A program made the position numbers and the translations under genes. Shown here piece by piece: positions 1 through 11,282 of a stretch of 64,000 nucleotides of DNA. The stretch is from positions 37,424,905-37,488,904 of the forward strand of contig NC_067312.1 in NCBI RefSeq assembly GCF_020740795.1, read 5' to 3'. Position 1 is the stretch's first letter, and every line of letters begins with the position of its first letter. A model generated the notes under the pieces. The model saw only the letters and a program-made list of their open reading frames with translations. It did no database searches and was not told the origin of the DNA. Source of the stretch: Apus apus. Taxonomy: Eukaryota; Chordata; Aves; Apodiformes; Apodidae.

Positions 1-293
1 ACAGTGAAAAGGCAAAAAAAAAGAAAAACATGGAACATGAATTAGCATTAACGGGTTCTTCATGCTTGTTTATGGTGTTGCAATAGCTGAGGGGAAGATC
101 TACATGTATGTGGTACAAAAATGAACATCTTATCTGTACATTATAAACAGCAGGTAATTCCATAAAATAGGGAATTTCTTTGTACATCATGAAACGGAAC
201 TATATATTAATAATATTTTTGTGGCTTCCCACAAAAGAGTACTGCATATCAGTTGCACTAAAAAGCATTTAGCATAGATATTCAAAAATTGGT

Positions 294-915
294 TTACTGG
301 TCCAAGGGCCATTTTCTGCACAATCTCCTTTTGATCTGCTCAAAATCTTTCTGTTGGTCAGGACCCCATTTAAAGTAACTCTTCTTTTGGGTCACCTCAT
401 AGAGAGGTTTCACAATTTCACTGTAACATGGAACATGCATTCTCCAGAAATCAACAGTCCCTAAAAAGGTTTGAGTGTCCTTTTTAGCAGATGGTGGGGC
501 CATAGCTGTTATTTTGTTAATCACATCCATTGGGATCTGGCGACATCCATCTTGCTGCTTGATTCCCAGGAACTGGATCTCTCGTGACGGTCCCTTGACC
601 TTGCTTCTTTTTACAGCAAAACAAGCATCCAGAAGAATTTGGATGATCTTTTTACCTTTCTCAAAAACTTGTTCTGGTGTGTCACCCCACACAGTGATGT
701 CATCAATGTACTGCAGGTGTTCTGGAGCTCCACCCTTCTCCAGTGCAGCTTGGATCAGTCCATGGCAAATGGTTGAGCTGTGTTTCCACCCCTGGGGCAG
801 TCGATTCCAGGTGTACTGGACTCCCCTCCAGGTGAAAGTAAACTGTGTGGCCTGCACTCTGGTGCTAGAGGAATAGAGGAAAAGGCATGAGCAATACCAG
901 GATATTCATGCAGCT
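294..915 (-). mobile_element. Degraded endogenous retrovirus pol fragment (reverse transcriptase core)
   Basis: The minus strand reads as the palm part of a retroviral reverse transcriptase. It has the LPQGW block, then the catalytic YIDD box, then the KSKV-like and QFLG blocks, then the FLGTVDFWR-type connection segment. The open stretch from 857 down to 294 is about 187 codons. The preceding conserved block (IPLAPE-like) is still legible between about 915 and 855 but in a different frame, so there is a frameshift near 850. The 3' side stops at a premature stop near 294, where further pol/RNase H sequence would be expected. No gag, env or flanking LTR is recognisable next to it. It is therefore an isolated, non-functional relic. 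The family looks like avian ERV-L or a related class, but that is from memory of the motif style only. Confidence 0.8.
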
Positions 916-3900
916 AATTCAGAAGTGTATAGAAAGTGAATTTGTGTTTCACTGAGGATTGTGATTTACAGTAACAGGCATAGGAAAGTGATATATAGTA
1001 GAAGTATTTTTATAATCCTGGTCACTTTTATTCTAAGTGGCAAATTTTCAACCATTGATTGTAATTAACTTTGCACCATTTTTGTGTACAGTTAAGTTCT
1101 GTGCAAAATTCGTGTCTTACAAAGCTGGCTGCTCAGTGAAGGTATGTTTCTGAGACAACTTGTGATGCTCCCAGGTTAGGAAAAAAAGGAACTGTGAGAA
1201 GAGGAGGAAAAGTAGAAAAAAATCTCCCTTCCTCTCAGTTATCTATAGATTTTACGATAATTTCAAAGCATCATTTTTCTACTTTGAAAGAATTTGTTCT
1301 AATGAGATTCCTTGAAGATTACTTGCTGTCTTCAAGAAGTGGGTTTTCCTTCTGTCTTTTACACTGAAACAAATCAGGGAGTTCGTGAATATCTCCGCTG
1401 CTTTCTTTTCCCAATATTTAAACAGAGGTAAGAACACTTCCCTGAAATTATTTCCTAACAATAAAATTTCTGATGACTAGCGAGCAAGAGCATGAGGAAC
1501 AGGTAGGACTAGGAACTGGTCTGCAGCAAATGTCAAATGTTCAAACAGTGCATCATTAGATTCAAAGAGCAGTTACAGGACGAGGTGGGGAAGAGAGAAT
1601 AATGCGCTGTAAAGACTGACTTGTGGTGAAATGTACTGAGATAAAGAACAAACTAATACACATGAAGGAACAGGAAGACTGTCTCAGAGAACTTTACAAG
1701 GTGTTTCTTCTCCACCTAGTGTATACTCCAGCTTTCCTTCTAAGCTTGAATTTCTGCTGCCTTTCATCATGCAGTTAACAAGCTGCTTGTTGTTTTTTAA
1801 AAAAAAATTGCCTTATACACTAATTCACCATACTACACTTAAATGTTTCCTTGTTTTCTTCTTAAGACTCCACGTGTGATCCATTTGTGATCAACAGAGG
1901 TTGACTTGTACTCTGAACCTCACCCTTAGCGTAATCTGTATTTGTGGGTCTCCAGGCTCTGTTCGTGTCTGGTATATGGAAGGGCAATATTACTTTCTCT
2001 TGTGCAGTGAGAGAAGAATGACATAATAGTTTCCATACATTTTATCTTCAAAGCTTAATTTTTTTCAATTTTTTTAAAATACTGGGCTGTTTCCTAACAT
2101 AAGGCTTATGAAGCACTTACACACTTTAGCAAATCTCTCCTACCCAGTCCTCCATCAACTTTCAACCTCTCAATAGTGTTCAGGCTTTCTGCAAACTCAG
2201 TAGCATAGCTCTTCAAAGCAGACATCTAGTGCTTTGCTGTGTTTTCAGATGTCTGTAAAAGGAAGTCTCAGGAAAGATGGTCTAAGAGATCACAACAGAA
2301 CTGTATCTCTTTGGCAAGCTGTTCTTCATCTCACATGTCACAAGAAGTTTCTGAGGAATTTCTTTTGCATTAGAGTCAGCAAACACAGTAGCAGCTATTG
2401 CCATGATTGCTTGCTCAAATAAAATCCTCACTTCAGGAGTGTGTTTTCTGTTTGGATGGCAAGACATCTCTACAGCCAGTGGCACGGCCCCTTCCCGTGT
2501 GTGGATATGAGAGCAAACACAGCAGAAAGTTAAGTCCACAGAGTTCTGTTCTTTCTGCATAGCCTTTCTCTAGACTTGAACCAGCTTACAAACCTACACT
2601 TGAAGTGTACTTAGCCAGACTGGAGTTTTTTTAGTCTTTTAAAGTTTCTCCTTGCTAAGAAATTTTTTTTCTGTACCTTCATTTACAAGACCTTTTAGAC
2701 TTAAAGGATTAGCATAAAAATAAAGTGAAATTATGAGTGGTTTGAGAAAACATGAGTATATTCAGGTAAGAGAGTAACCCAAGTCAAAACCAGTAAACAA
2801 CTTCATATTGGCTCAGTATTCACTCTCCAGGGGATGGGGCAAGCAGAGGAGAGAGAGTTAAGAAGAAGGAAGGATGGGACAAACAGGAGGAGTATGAAAG
2901 GGCACTTATTTGTCCAGGCCAAATTCCAAAACTTATTTTTCCAGTGTACTTCAATCTTTCTGGCACTGAGGACCCACCTGCCACCTTAGAAGAAGAATGC
3001 CAATTGATGGCATGGGAGCATGGATGGAAATTTGCTTGGGAATTTTAAACCCATTTTTCAAATCAGCACCTGACAAATAGTACTCAGAACAGTTTTGCAA
3101 TGCACACGTTGGACCAGCCTTTTCCAAAAAAATTTGCAGCACCATTTAAGGAAAGTTTTCAGAAGTGTCATTCCTTGTAACCCAAATTATTTACCTCAGT
3201 TGCAAGGGTAAAAAAAAATGAAGATGAAACTATAAATATGCTGTCTTGATTTTATGAAGGGTTATTTTTATTGCAATTTTTTTTTAATGTAAGGACTACC
3301 AAAAAAAAAGGCTGAAAAAAGCACTGTTACTGCTTTGTGCATGGCATTAGTTAAAATATGGGGAGGGGCTGTTCAGACAGGTTTTATATTCAGAGCAGGA
3401 TTTAATAAAAAATTACTTTGCTTAGCGTGGTTTTGCAAAGAGTTTATTTCATCTGCTTTCTCACTCATGAGCAGAAGAATGTAAGACAGCTGTTCTTTAG
3501 CATAAAGGATAAGTAGTCACAGTAACATAGTGTCAGATTAAAATTTCATGCATCTTCTTAGAGCAATTTGACTAGGAGGTAGAAAATCCTCTCTTGCAGT
3601 AAATAAGCACTACTGAGTGCTCTTCAAGCATTCAGAAAACAATGCTGAAGATACTTTGAAGTGCTGCAGAAGGTGCACTTTAATCTTACTGAGGTATCCA
3701 GAAGGCTACATGGCTCTAAAAAGAAAACTAGCCTTGGCTTCCAGATTGTTCATCTTCAAGTCATCAAGTTTTCAAAAGCACAGCAGCTGTTGAAGCGAGG
3801 TAAGAATTTATTTCTTCGCCCTAGTGTCTTTGTTTCAAATTAGTTCCTCTAACTCCTTGAATATTTGAACCCCTCACTGTAATGCTGGGAAGTTTGTGAG

Positions 3901-4365
3901 GTTTCTTACTAAAGCGTTCTTGTTATTTATTTCAAACATTACTACTTCTCAAATAGCATATCATGGAAAATGAAAATTTTATAGATGTTTGGATTTGAAA
4001 TAGTATGGCAATTGCAGTCATGTAACAAACGGCAATGTACTGTAGATTTCAAATAAAATATTGCTAAACGCATTTTGAACATTTTTGCCAGCAGTTCTTT
4101 TTAATGACTCCTGATGCTGTACAAGTAGATTGAAACGTTAGTATCAAAATAATGGCTGCTCTCAAATCGGTCACAGTTTTTTGTGTGTATACAATGTGTT
4201 GGGAGAAAAAGTTAGGCCTGTCCCACTCTTTTTTCTAAGGAAGTTAGCGATACCTGGTCAGAGGATAAACTCTAGAAAAATTGAGGAGTATCCACATAGA
4301 TGTCAGCGTTTCAGTTAACTATGCTGACTGAATTTATACTTACGACTACTGTACCTCTTTCCCAC
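916..4365. other. AT-rich intergenic sequence without a convincing gene
   Basis: This holds only short chance reading frames, A/T runs and no splice-flanked coding segments that I recognise. The one exception is a protein-like minus-strand reading near 2144-2560, treated as a finding. Confidence 0.5.
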
Positions 4366-4430
4366 AAGACTGGGACTAGGTGGTCTTTAAGATCCCTTCC
4401 AACAAAAAACATGCTATGAAATAGCATTAA
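4366..4430 (+). mobile_element. CR1 LINE 3' tail, short fragment
   Basis: The text has the hallmark CR1 end: a 'gactaggtggtctttaagat' phrase, then 'cccttccaac', then a 'gctatgaa' terminal octamer-like unit. Only about 65 bases remain, so it is a strongly 5'-truncated copy in plus orientation. Confidence 0.7.
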
Positions 4431-6189
4431 TGTGGAGTATTTTCACCTGAACTGATGGAGGGAGGCCAAGAGGTTTGCATGGAAACAGGTTGTCCTGCTG
4501 CCTTTCAGAGAGATTGGTAGCCACTGTGGGAAGTTCTATTTTGACCAAACAGCCCACTGAGCAGGACAAATACCATTTCCTTGGTGGTAAATTTGTGTAT
4601 TAACTTTATTGCTTGAAATCAAAGACACAATGAGCCAAACCCTCTTTCAGTTTACTTCTTCCAGCTGAGGACCCTGGTTTGTCCCACCATTGAAGCCACA
4701 AATGACAGCAGGGACAGTGACAGTGCATTTGTCCTCGTGAAAAATCAATATACAATCAATTAACTGAGCAAGCATTTGCCATTTATCAATGGCAACCCAG
4801 GCTAGGTTAACTAGAGTAATGGTTTTTTACCCAGCTTTATAATTTTTCCATTTACTTTGTTTTTTCCCACTTGCAAGCTCTTGTTAACTGCTGTAGCATG
4901 AAGAAAGACATCAAAACTGTTTTCTGTGTGCTATACTGTGCACTCTTGGTTATATAACATATAAAAAAGACAAGTAAAACTCTGCTGTCTGGAAAATCAA
5001 GTGTGTCAGAAAAATGGGAATTTCAGAGCCGTTGGGTCAGGTTATATTAACAATACTCTAGAGTATACTTTCCTCTGGTAAAGAAGGCATTTTTGTCTGC
5101 CACTATTCCGACAGCCATGTTTGTTAATGACTTCTTTATCAGGTGCTCTGAAATGAGCTTTTCCTTGCTTTACTCTCTGGTCTGCCTAAGTGCATATGCT
5201 GCAAGAATGCTGTCCTCACATTCATCTCTCTAACTGAGGTCTCAAACAGCTGCTGCTATATCGTAATTGTTATTAATACACTTACAGGGAAGTATGACCT
5301 TGCATTTCCCTGGTCATGCTCATAGAAAACAGATAGTTTAAGGCACAAAAAAATTTCTGTTAGAGCTTCTAGTTTTCACTGCTCCAATGTGCTGAATTTT
5401 TTAGTCAAGAAATACAGCCAAATGATTGGTCCGTTTGACAAGCCTCTGGCATACAGAATTTATTAATTTTGCTCTGTGCCAGTGACTTCAGTTTTGCTCT
5501 GCTTTTCTAGCTGAACCTGAGCTTTACCCACCAAGGAAAGAAACCTGCCCCATGCACCCTCACTGTACTTGACAGTGGCCAAAGAAATGGCAATTTCCCT
5601 CCTGTTCTGAGTGTTTGCATTCTCTTCACCCGTTGGAAATTCTGCAAAGGCAATATTAATTTCAGAAGCCTCCTGCTTTTCATATGCTTAAATCTATTTG
5701 GCTCAAGTAGCCTTTTTCATTATAACTGTGATGGGCAGGCTTCTTTCCTGACTTCTTTTTTCACTTCCCAGCGTTTAACATCTGTCTTTCTCAATTCAGA
5801 AATGAGGAAGCTTCTTCCTGCCTTTACTGAAGGATTTTAATACTTTCACTTGTGTTGCCCCCCCCCCTCCTTTTTTTTTTTTTCTAGTTGTCCCAACTAT
5901 CCCTCCTCCCAGCATTGAATGTTATGGCACCGAATTTTAGGGTAAGTTTTCCCTCCGAGGAAAGGTAGAGTGTACTGGTTTTTTGTGTGCTCCAAGGCTC
6001 CCATGCTAACTACTGTCTCACGTTTTAGGAAATTAATTCTTACACGGTTAAAAACAGCTTAAAAATACAGTCAGTTAAGACACAAACAGACTTCCAGGAA
6101 TAACTGTTTTGGGCAAGACTTGTGCAAAATTCCAGCAGTGATAACGGAGTAGAACTAGATATGTTGACATACTTCCATTCTAGCCTTTC
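4431..6189. other. Intergenic sequence, nothing recognised
   Basis: No coding exon, RNA gene or clear repeat is seen, apart from a C-run followed by a T-run at about 5858-5883. Confidence 0.5.
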
Positions 6190-6505
6190 CCATAGAATCA
6201 CGGAATGGTCTGAGTTGGAAGGGACCTTAAAGATCATCTAGTTCCAATCCCCCTGCATGGGCAAGGACACCTCCCACTAGACTATGTTGCTCAAAGCCCC
6301 GTCCAACCTGGCCTTGAACACTTCGAGGTGTGGGGTATCCAGAATTTCCCTGAGCAATCTATTCCAGTGTCTGAATTACTACAGTGAAAAATTTCTTCCT
6401 AATATACAATCTAAATCTATCCTCTTTCAGCTTGAAACCTCTACCTCCCTTCTTATCACTACATACCTTTATAAAAAGTCTCTCCTCAGGCCCCTTTCAG
6501 GTATG
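6190..6505 (-). mobile_element. CR1 LINE 3' end, minus orientation
   Basis: The plus strand starts with 'catagaatcacggaatgg' and 'ttggaagggaccttaaagat', which is the reverse complement of a CR1 3' terminus. It continues through the conserved 'ccaacctggccttgaacact' and 'ttcttcctaat' phrases of the CR1 3' region. The copy is 5'-truncated near 6505. Open frames across it are the usual CR1 C-terminal remnants or chance. Confidence 0.88.
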
Positions 6506-7745
6506 GTAATTTTGTGAATTGACTTTCCATTCTCTGACTCTCAGAACTTAATTCCTCAAAACGACACAAGTCTGGATACAGCCTTGGTAAGCAGTAAATG
6601 AAAAAGTCTTTTTTTCCTTTGTCTATAGTTTGGCAAGTTTCAGTGACCATTGCTTTTGCTTTTCTTTTATTTTTAGTATTTTTTATGTAAGAATGCAGCA
6701 TAATGTTACCCCAGGGATGTTGGGAATAGTCAGCAAGGTTAAGACCTCTGATATTAATTGAATACGCTCACATACTACAGCTTACACTTAATGTTCTGCC
6801 AAAAGTTCGTTTTTATTACTCATAATAGTCTATAAATTTTATAAAACCCATTTACAAAACCTGGAATCTTTAAGGTTTATTTTTCAAATTATTTTTTCTT
6901 TTTCCTTAAGCTTTAAGCCCGTAAATTTCTGAAGTGTCTAGACACTGTATTCAGTGTAATAAAAGTTGAATTATCACTTCTGACATGCCATCGGAACTGC
7001 CCAGTCACATAAGATCAATTTCTTACTCAACCTGTTTATGGTCTAGTTCACATACAGCAAAGATGGTTTATGAGGAGTAGCAGAATTAAAAGACCTGAGG
7101 AAATACCAAGATAGATATCAAAACACCATTAATTCCTTTTTTGAGTGAGCATAAGGTTGTCTGAGTAGAAGGGCTTTTCCTCAAGCAGTGGCAGTATTAA
7201 TAAAACGGATAGAATTTGTGGTTACACACGAGGGCCAGTAGATTGAGAACTGATCGACAGAAAACCTTTAACAGTTCTGTTGTCCATTCAAAGAACTCAC
7301 AAAATTGAATGCAGACAGATGGGAGACCTGATCGAGGAAATGCATGGAGACATGAAGACATGTCTGCTGCCCTGGGCTGCTTTTGAGTGTAGCCTAAGGA
7401 TGTGCAGTTTCCCAAACAGCCTGACATCTTGCTAGATTCAGCTACCAAGCAGTCATGTCGAAGCAGAGTAGTGCCTATTTTTTGATTCTTGGAAAAAAAA
7501 AAAAATGCTGCCAAACCCTCCCTTTCACTCAAGTCATATCACAATCTCTGTTTATCCACTCTAGTGCAGAATTGAACATGATCAGTGTCTGCTGCATTTG
7601 GACTGTGTCAAATTGTTGCATTTTCACCAGCCAACAAAATCAAGGTAACCGAGAATACAGTGATTTGTCCTGCCTAGAAAGAAATCTGTTCTGCCTTTAA
7701 AAGCGAGAAATAACTAATTTGCGAAAAGAGAGGAAATCAAATTAG
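6506..7745. other. Intergenic sequence, nothing recognised
   Basis: AT-rich unique-looking DNA with a poly-A run at about 7492-7505. Short overlapping frames on both strands show no family motif and no splice context. Confidence 0.5.
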
Positions 7746-7746
7746 C

Positions 7747-7771
7747 GGGGGGGGGGGGGGGGAGGGGGGGG
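7747..7771. repeat. Poly-G tract
   Basis: Sixteen G, one A, then eight G. It marks the left edge of the GC-rich block and is a candidate G-quadruplex on the plus strand. Confidence 0.95.
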
Positions 7772-7859
7772 AATGTTTTTAAGGAGCTACAGCATATCTC
7801 GAAATGAACCCACAAACTTAAGCAAGTCTTGGCTCTTCCCTCTCCCTTCTCATTCCTTC

Positions 7860-9060
7860 TTAATTCCCCAGAGCACTGTCGTGAGCCGATGCCAGGGGGG
7901 CTACCGGCGGCCCGGTGCGTTCCCGCTTCCCCCCGCCCGACGCGGAGGGGCTGCTGAATGAGCCCGAGGGTCACTCGTGGCGCCGCCTCTCCCCGAGGAA
8001 CGGGCGCTGCGGGACCGTGTTTTAGAGCCGTGGTTAGAAGGCACCCCCACCGCGCCCACACGTCGCTGCCGAGACCAAGGTTTACTTCACGAATTAACCG
8101 GTTTATTAAGGGTTAACACAAACTGAGGGATGAGGTTTAGGGAAAATGTAGAATTGGCAAATGGCCACCGGGGATGTATCAGGGCAGTGATGTGTCCTTC
8201 AGGGACGTGATGCAAGAAGTGCTGGGCCCTTCGGCTTCCCGGCAACAGGGCCGACCGCCCAGCAGGAGCAGCAGCAGCGGCAGCAGCGGCAGCCGGACCG
8301 GGCAGGCCCCAGTGCCGGGGCAGAGCGGACCGGGCAGGCAGCCCCGGCAGGATCTCGAAACCCTGGTTTCGGGGGGCAGCCCCTCGCGGCGGCAGCGGGT
8401 TGGTTTCCCCGGCAACCGGCAGCAAAACATGGGGGGGCTCCGGCCCCGACGGCTGCGGGAAGGCCCCGGTGCTCCAGGGGCCGGATCCCGGCAGGCAGGG
8501 GCCGGATCCCGGCAGGCTCACTGCTGAGGCTCAGGCTCGATCCCCGGGCAGGCAGGGCAGGCAGGTAGGGCAGGGCAGGCAGGGCAGGCAGGGCAGGCAG
8601 GGCAGGGCAGGGCAGGCAGGGCAGGGCAGGCAGGGCAGGGCAGGGCAGGGCAGGCAGGGCAGGGCAGGGCAGGCAGGGCAGGGCAGGCAGGGCAGGGCAG
8701 GGCAGGGCAGGGCAGGCAGGGCAGGGCAGGGCAGGGCAGGGCAGGGCAGGCAGGGCAGACCCGCAGGGTCCCAGGGCCAGGCTCCGCAGCAGGGGAGTGT
8801 CCCACGCAGAAAGGTCCGAGCAGGCCTTGGTCTCACCTGCTGAACTCGCTGCCTTTTTACACCCCCGTGACCCCCCTGTCCAGCCAGTGTCACTGTCCAG
8901 AGCCGATGGGCACCGTGAGTCCCAACTTAGGGCAGTAACTAGCAGGGCAATGCATCACTTGTTGCCCGTCCTTCCCGCCTTGTACCGCATTTGTCGTTTG
9001 TCCTGGAGCAGCAGGCCTGGGTTTGGTCCCTTAGCTGGGAATAATCAGCAGAAGGCCTTG
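7860..9060. other. GC- and CpG-rich block of unknown origin containing a minisatellite
   Basis: An abrupt island of CpG-rich sequence in otherwise AT-rich DNA. Long frames here on both strands are composition artefacts. Read on the minus strand there is a TATA-like element (GTAAAAAGG, about 8853-8861) and then, past the GC-rich and minisatellite part, an AATAAA signal at about 8101-8107. That order would suit a minus-oriented retroviral LTR, although no terminal TG/CA with target-site duplication was found. A CpG-island promoter of a non-coding transcript is the alternative. I cannot assign it. Confidence 0.4.
8546..8758. repeat. GGCAG/GGGCA minisatellite
   Basis: About 210 bases of interspersed 5- and 4-base units (ggcag and ggca) produce repeating frames rich in Gly-Gln-Gly-Arg-Ala on the plus strand and Cys-Pro-Ala-Leu on the minus strand. 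The mixed unit order indicates slippage and unequal exchange. Confidence 0.95.
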
Positions 9061-9349
9061 CTGGCTTCAAAGGCATTTTGTTTAGACTGATTTGGGGAGG
9101 AAGAAAGAACCATTTCCCACAGACTACCCAGAATGGTATTTATACGTGACATGTACTTTAAGAAAAAAATAAAGAAGGAATCATGAAGCTGGCGGATAAG
9201 TCCACCAGCTACAAACTGGTGCAAGTATGCTCAAGGGATGAAAATTTTACTGTAGAATTCATGCATTAAATACTTAAAGAGGGAACCCATCCTGCAGCCC
9301 GAGCTGTCTGCAAATGTATCTGTGCATCTTTTATCTTAAAACAAGAACA

Positions 9350-9412
9350 AAATTAAAAACCACACACACAAAACACCAAACCAAACAAAATAACACAAAC
9401 AAACAAACAAAC
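9350..9412. repeat. CA- and AAAC-rich simple repeat
   Basis: A short (CA)n stretch is followed by several AAAC/ACAA units, ending in four consecutive 'caaa' units. Confidence 0.8.
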
Positions 9413-9925
9413 AGCCTATTCAGGGAATTTTCCTTTAGATGATCAATCTTGGTTCACAGGAATAGTACTCAACAAGGCAAAAGCAGTATTTACCTGTCTA
9501 GTGAAATGACAGTAAACTGCTGAAGGACTGGTTAACAGATTTTTGTAAAGTGCCAGGATTTTAAAATCAAAATCAACAGGTTTTACTGCAACAACAGGGT
9601 AAGCATTCATATAAACTGAGATAATTGTTTAATTAACTGTTCAATACAGGAAAATTTATATGTGTTTTTATCAGAACTAATCTGAGTGTTCTACAAATCA
9701 GGCTTTGTTTTGTACATAAATGTAACTCTCGTTTTTAAAGAAGAAACAATGAAAAATTCTAAGTCAAGACATTCATTCAGTTTATAGTGAGTGAGTCATA
9801 TTTTTGTGCTATTTTATGCAGTATTCATTAACCAGAAATCAAGAGACTGGGTAGTTATTTATCTTCAATTTTGCAAACCTTGTGTGTTCACCACTCCACT
9901 TCTTGGATCTGCTGCTTCAGACACT

Positions 9926-10603
9926 TGTCCTGGTTTAAGCAAATTTTCCTTTTACTGACTTTTTTTTTTTCTTCAGCAAGCTTTCTTTTAACTAGTCACA
10001 GTGTGTTCTAACTAAGACTTATAACAGTGGAATGTTTTTCTAACTGCTGAGTCTTCAAGGTCACACCTTTGCTCTGCCAGCCCAGACACTATGGGGAGAT
10101 CTGTGACCCCCTCGTAGGAGGCTGAGTTAGACAGACAGCAAAACTGGCCAGAGATATTGCATTCCATGTATCTACGTAAGCTCAAGAGAAAGGTCAGAGA
10201 CCACAGAAGACAACTTCCTTCCTGCTGCTTGTTCCCTTCTCTCCCCTCCATGGCCAATGTCCAGGGAGGACTCCGTCCATCCAGCACCATCGATCCCCAG
10301 GCTCGAGCTCTCCTGACCCTCATGACTCTGTGCTTTCTCCAGCAGCTCCGGGACTTTTCGGAACTGTTCACAGCTCAGGAGATGGTGTGGGAGTTGCTGG
10401 GGATGGGGGGAGGCGAGAGGCTTTTGCACATATCTGAACATATTTGTATATATTTTCTTATATAATTAGTGTTTAATTAAAGCTGTGTAGTTGAGTTTTC
10501 AATCCAGCCAAGTCTCTCTCTTTTTCTCTCTCTCCTTCCCTACCTGGGTGGGAGGGGGAGGGGATCGAGAGCATTGTTGTCAAACCCAAGTCAAACGGTG
10601 ACA
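9926..10603 (+). mobile_element. Solo LTR (family A, younger copy) with 5-bp target-site duplication
   Basis: The element begins TGTCCTGG and ends GGTGACA, so it has the retroviral TG...CA ends. It is flanked by the direct 5-base duplication 'acact' (9921-9925 and 10604-10608). An ATTAAA polyadenylation-type signal lies near 10475, inside a 'gtttaattaaagctgtgtag' segment also present in the sister copy at 46094-46833. Length is 678 bases. No internal retroviral genes adjoin it, so it is a solo LTR left by recombination. Plus-strand orientation follows from the polyA signal lying near the right end. Confidence 0.87.
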
Positions 10604-11151
10604 ACACTAAAGGAGAGGAGTCATATCTACAACACTCCCATAGGGAGGACCACCCTAGACAGATGGCAAAATTGGCCAAAGCAATATTCCAACCGCATAT
10701 ATATACATGGCAGTCAATATAAATCAGGCATCATGCAAGTCAAGCCCTTATTCTTCCCTTTTCTTTCATCCATGGCAGGCATCCGAGGAGGACTCTATTG
10801 ATCTTCTTTGATCCCTGAGGCCGTGCATTCCTGACCCTCATAACTCTATCCTCAGCTCCTGTCTGCTCTGCCACTATCTCTGGAAGTGGTCCAGGACTTT
10901 TTGGAACTGCTCACAGGTAAGGCATGTGCTGTGGCAGTTGCTGGGGATGGGGGAAAGTTGTAGGGGTTTTGCATATTCCTAAACCTATTTGTATATATTT
11001 GTACATATTTTATCATTAGTATGCAATTAAAGCTGTCTAGTTTAGTGAAAGTCTCTCTCCTTAATCTCTCTCCTTTCCCTCCATGGGTGGGCGGAGATCA
11101 AGAGCATTGTTGTCTTTGGTTTAATTGCTGATCCTGGGTTAAACTGGGACA
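10604..11151 (+). mobile_element. Older, diverged LTR of family A (right part)
   Basis: From about 10625 the sequence follows the middle and right part of family A: 'cccatagggaggacc', 'ggcaaaattggccaaagc', 'gcagttgctggggatgggg', and an 'aattaaagctgtctagttta' polyA region. It ends '...aaactgggaca' at 11151. It is clearly more diverged than the copy at 9926-10603. Its left part probably continues before 9926, where 'tctgctgcttcagacact' matches the family sequence just upstream of this point. The younger LTR therefore appears to have landed inside this one. Confidence 0.75.
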
Positions 11152-11154
11152 TGT

Positions 11155-11282
11155 AGCTAGGCTGGATGGGGCTTTAAGCAACCTAATCTAGGGGAAGGTG
11201 CCCCTGTCCATGCAGGGGGTGTTGGAACTTGATGATCTTTTAAGGTCCCTTCCAACCCAAACCATTCTATAATTCTGTGACA
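11155..11282 (+). mobile_element. CR1 LINE 3' end
   Basis: A typical CR1 tail: 'tgcccctgtccatgcagggg', then 'ttgatgatcttttaaggtcc', then 'cttccaacc', ending in 'attctataattctgtga'-type octamers. It is 5'-truncated and abuts the end of the older LTR. Confidence 0.88.

Noticed and set aside
7197-7532. 111-codon minus frame
   Set aside because: No family motif, no splice context, and part of it is a poly-A/T run; chance frame.
8087-8893. Frames of 95-147 codons on both strands
   Set aside because: They come from the GGCAG minisatellite and GC-rich block; the proteins are pure repeats without family motifs.
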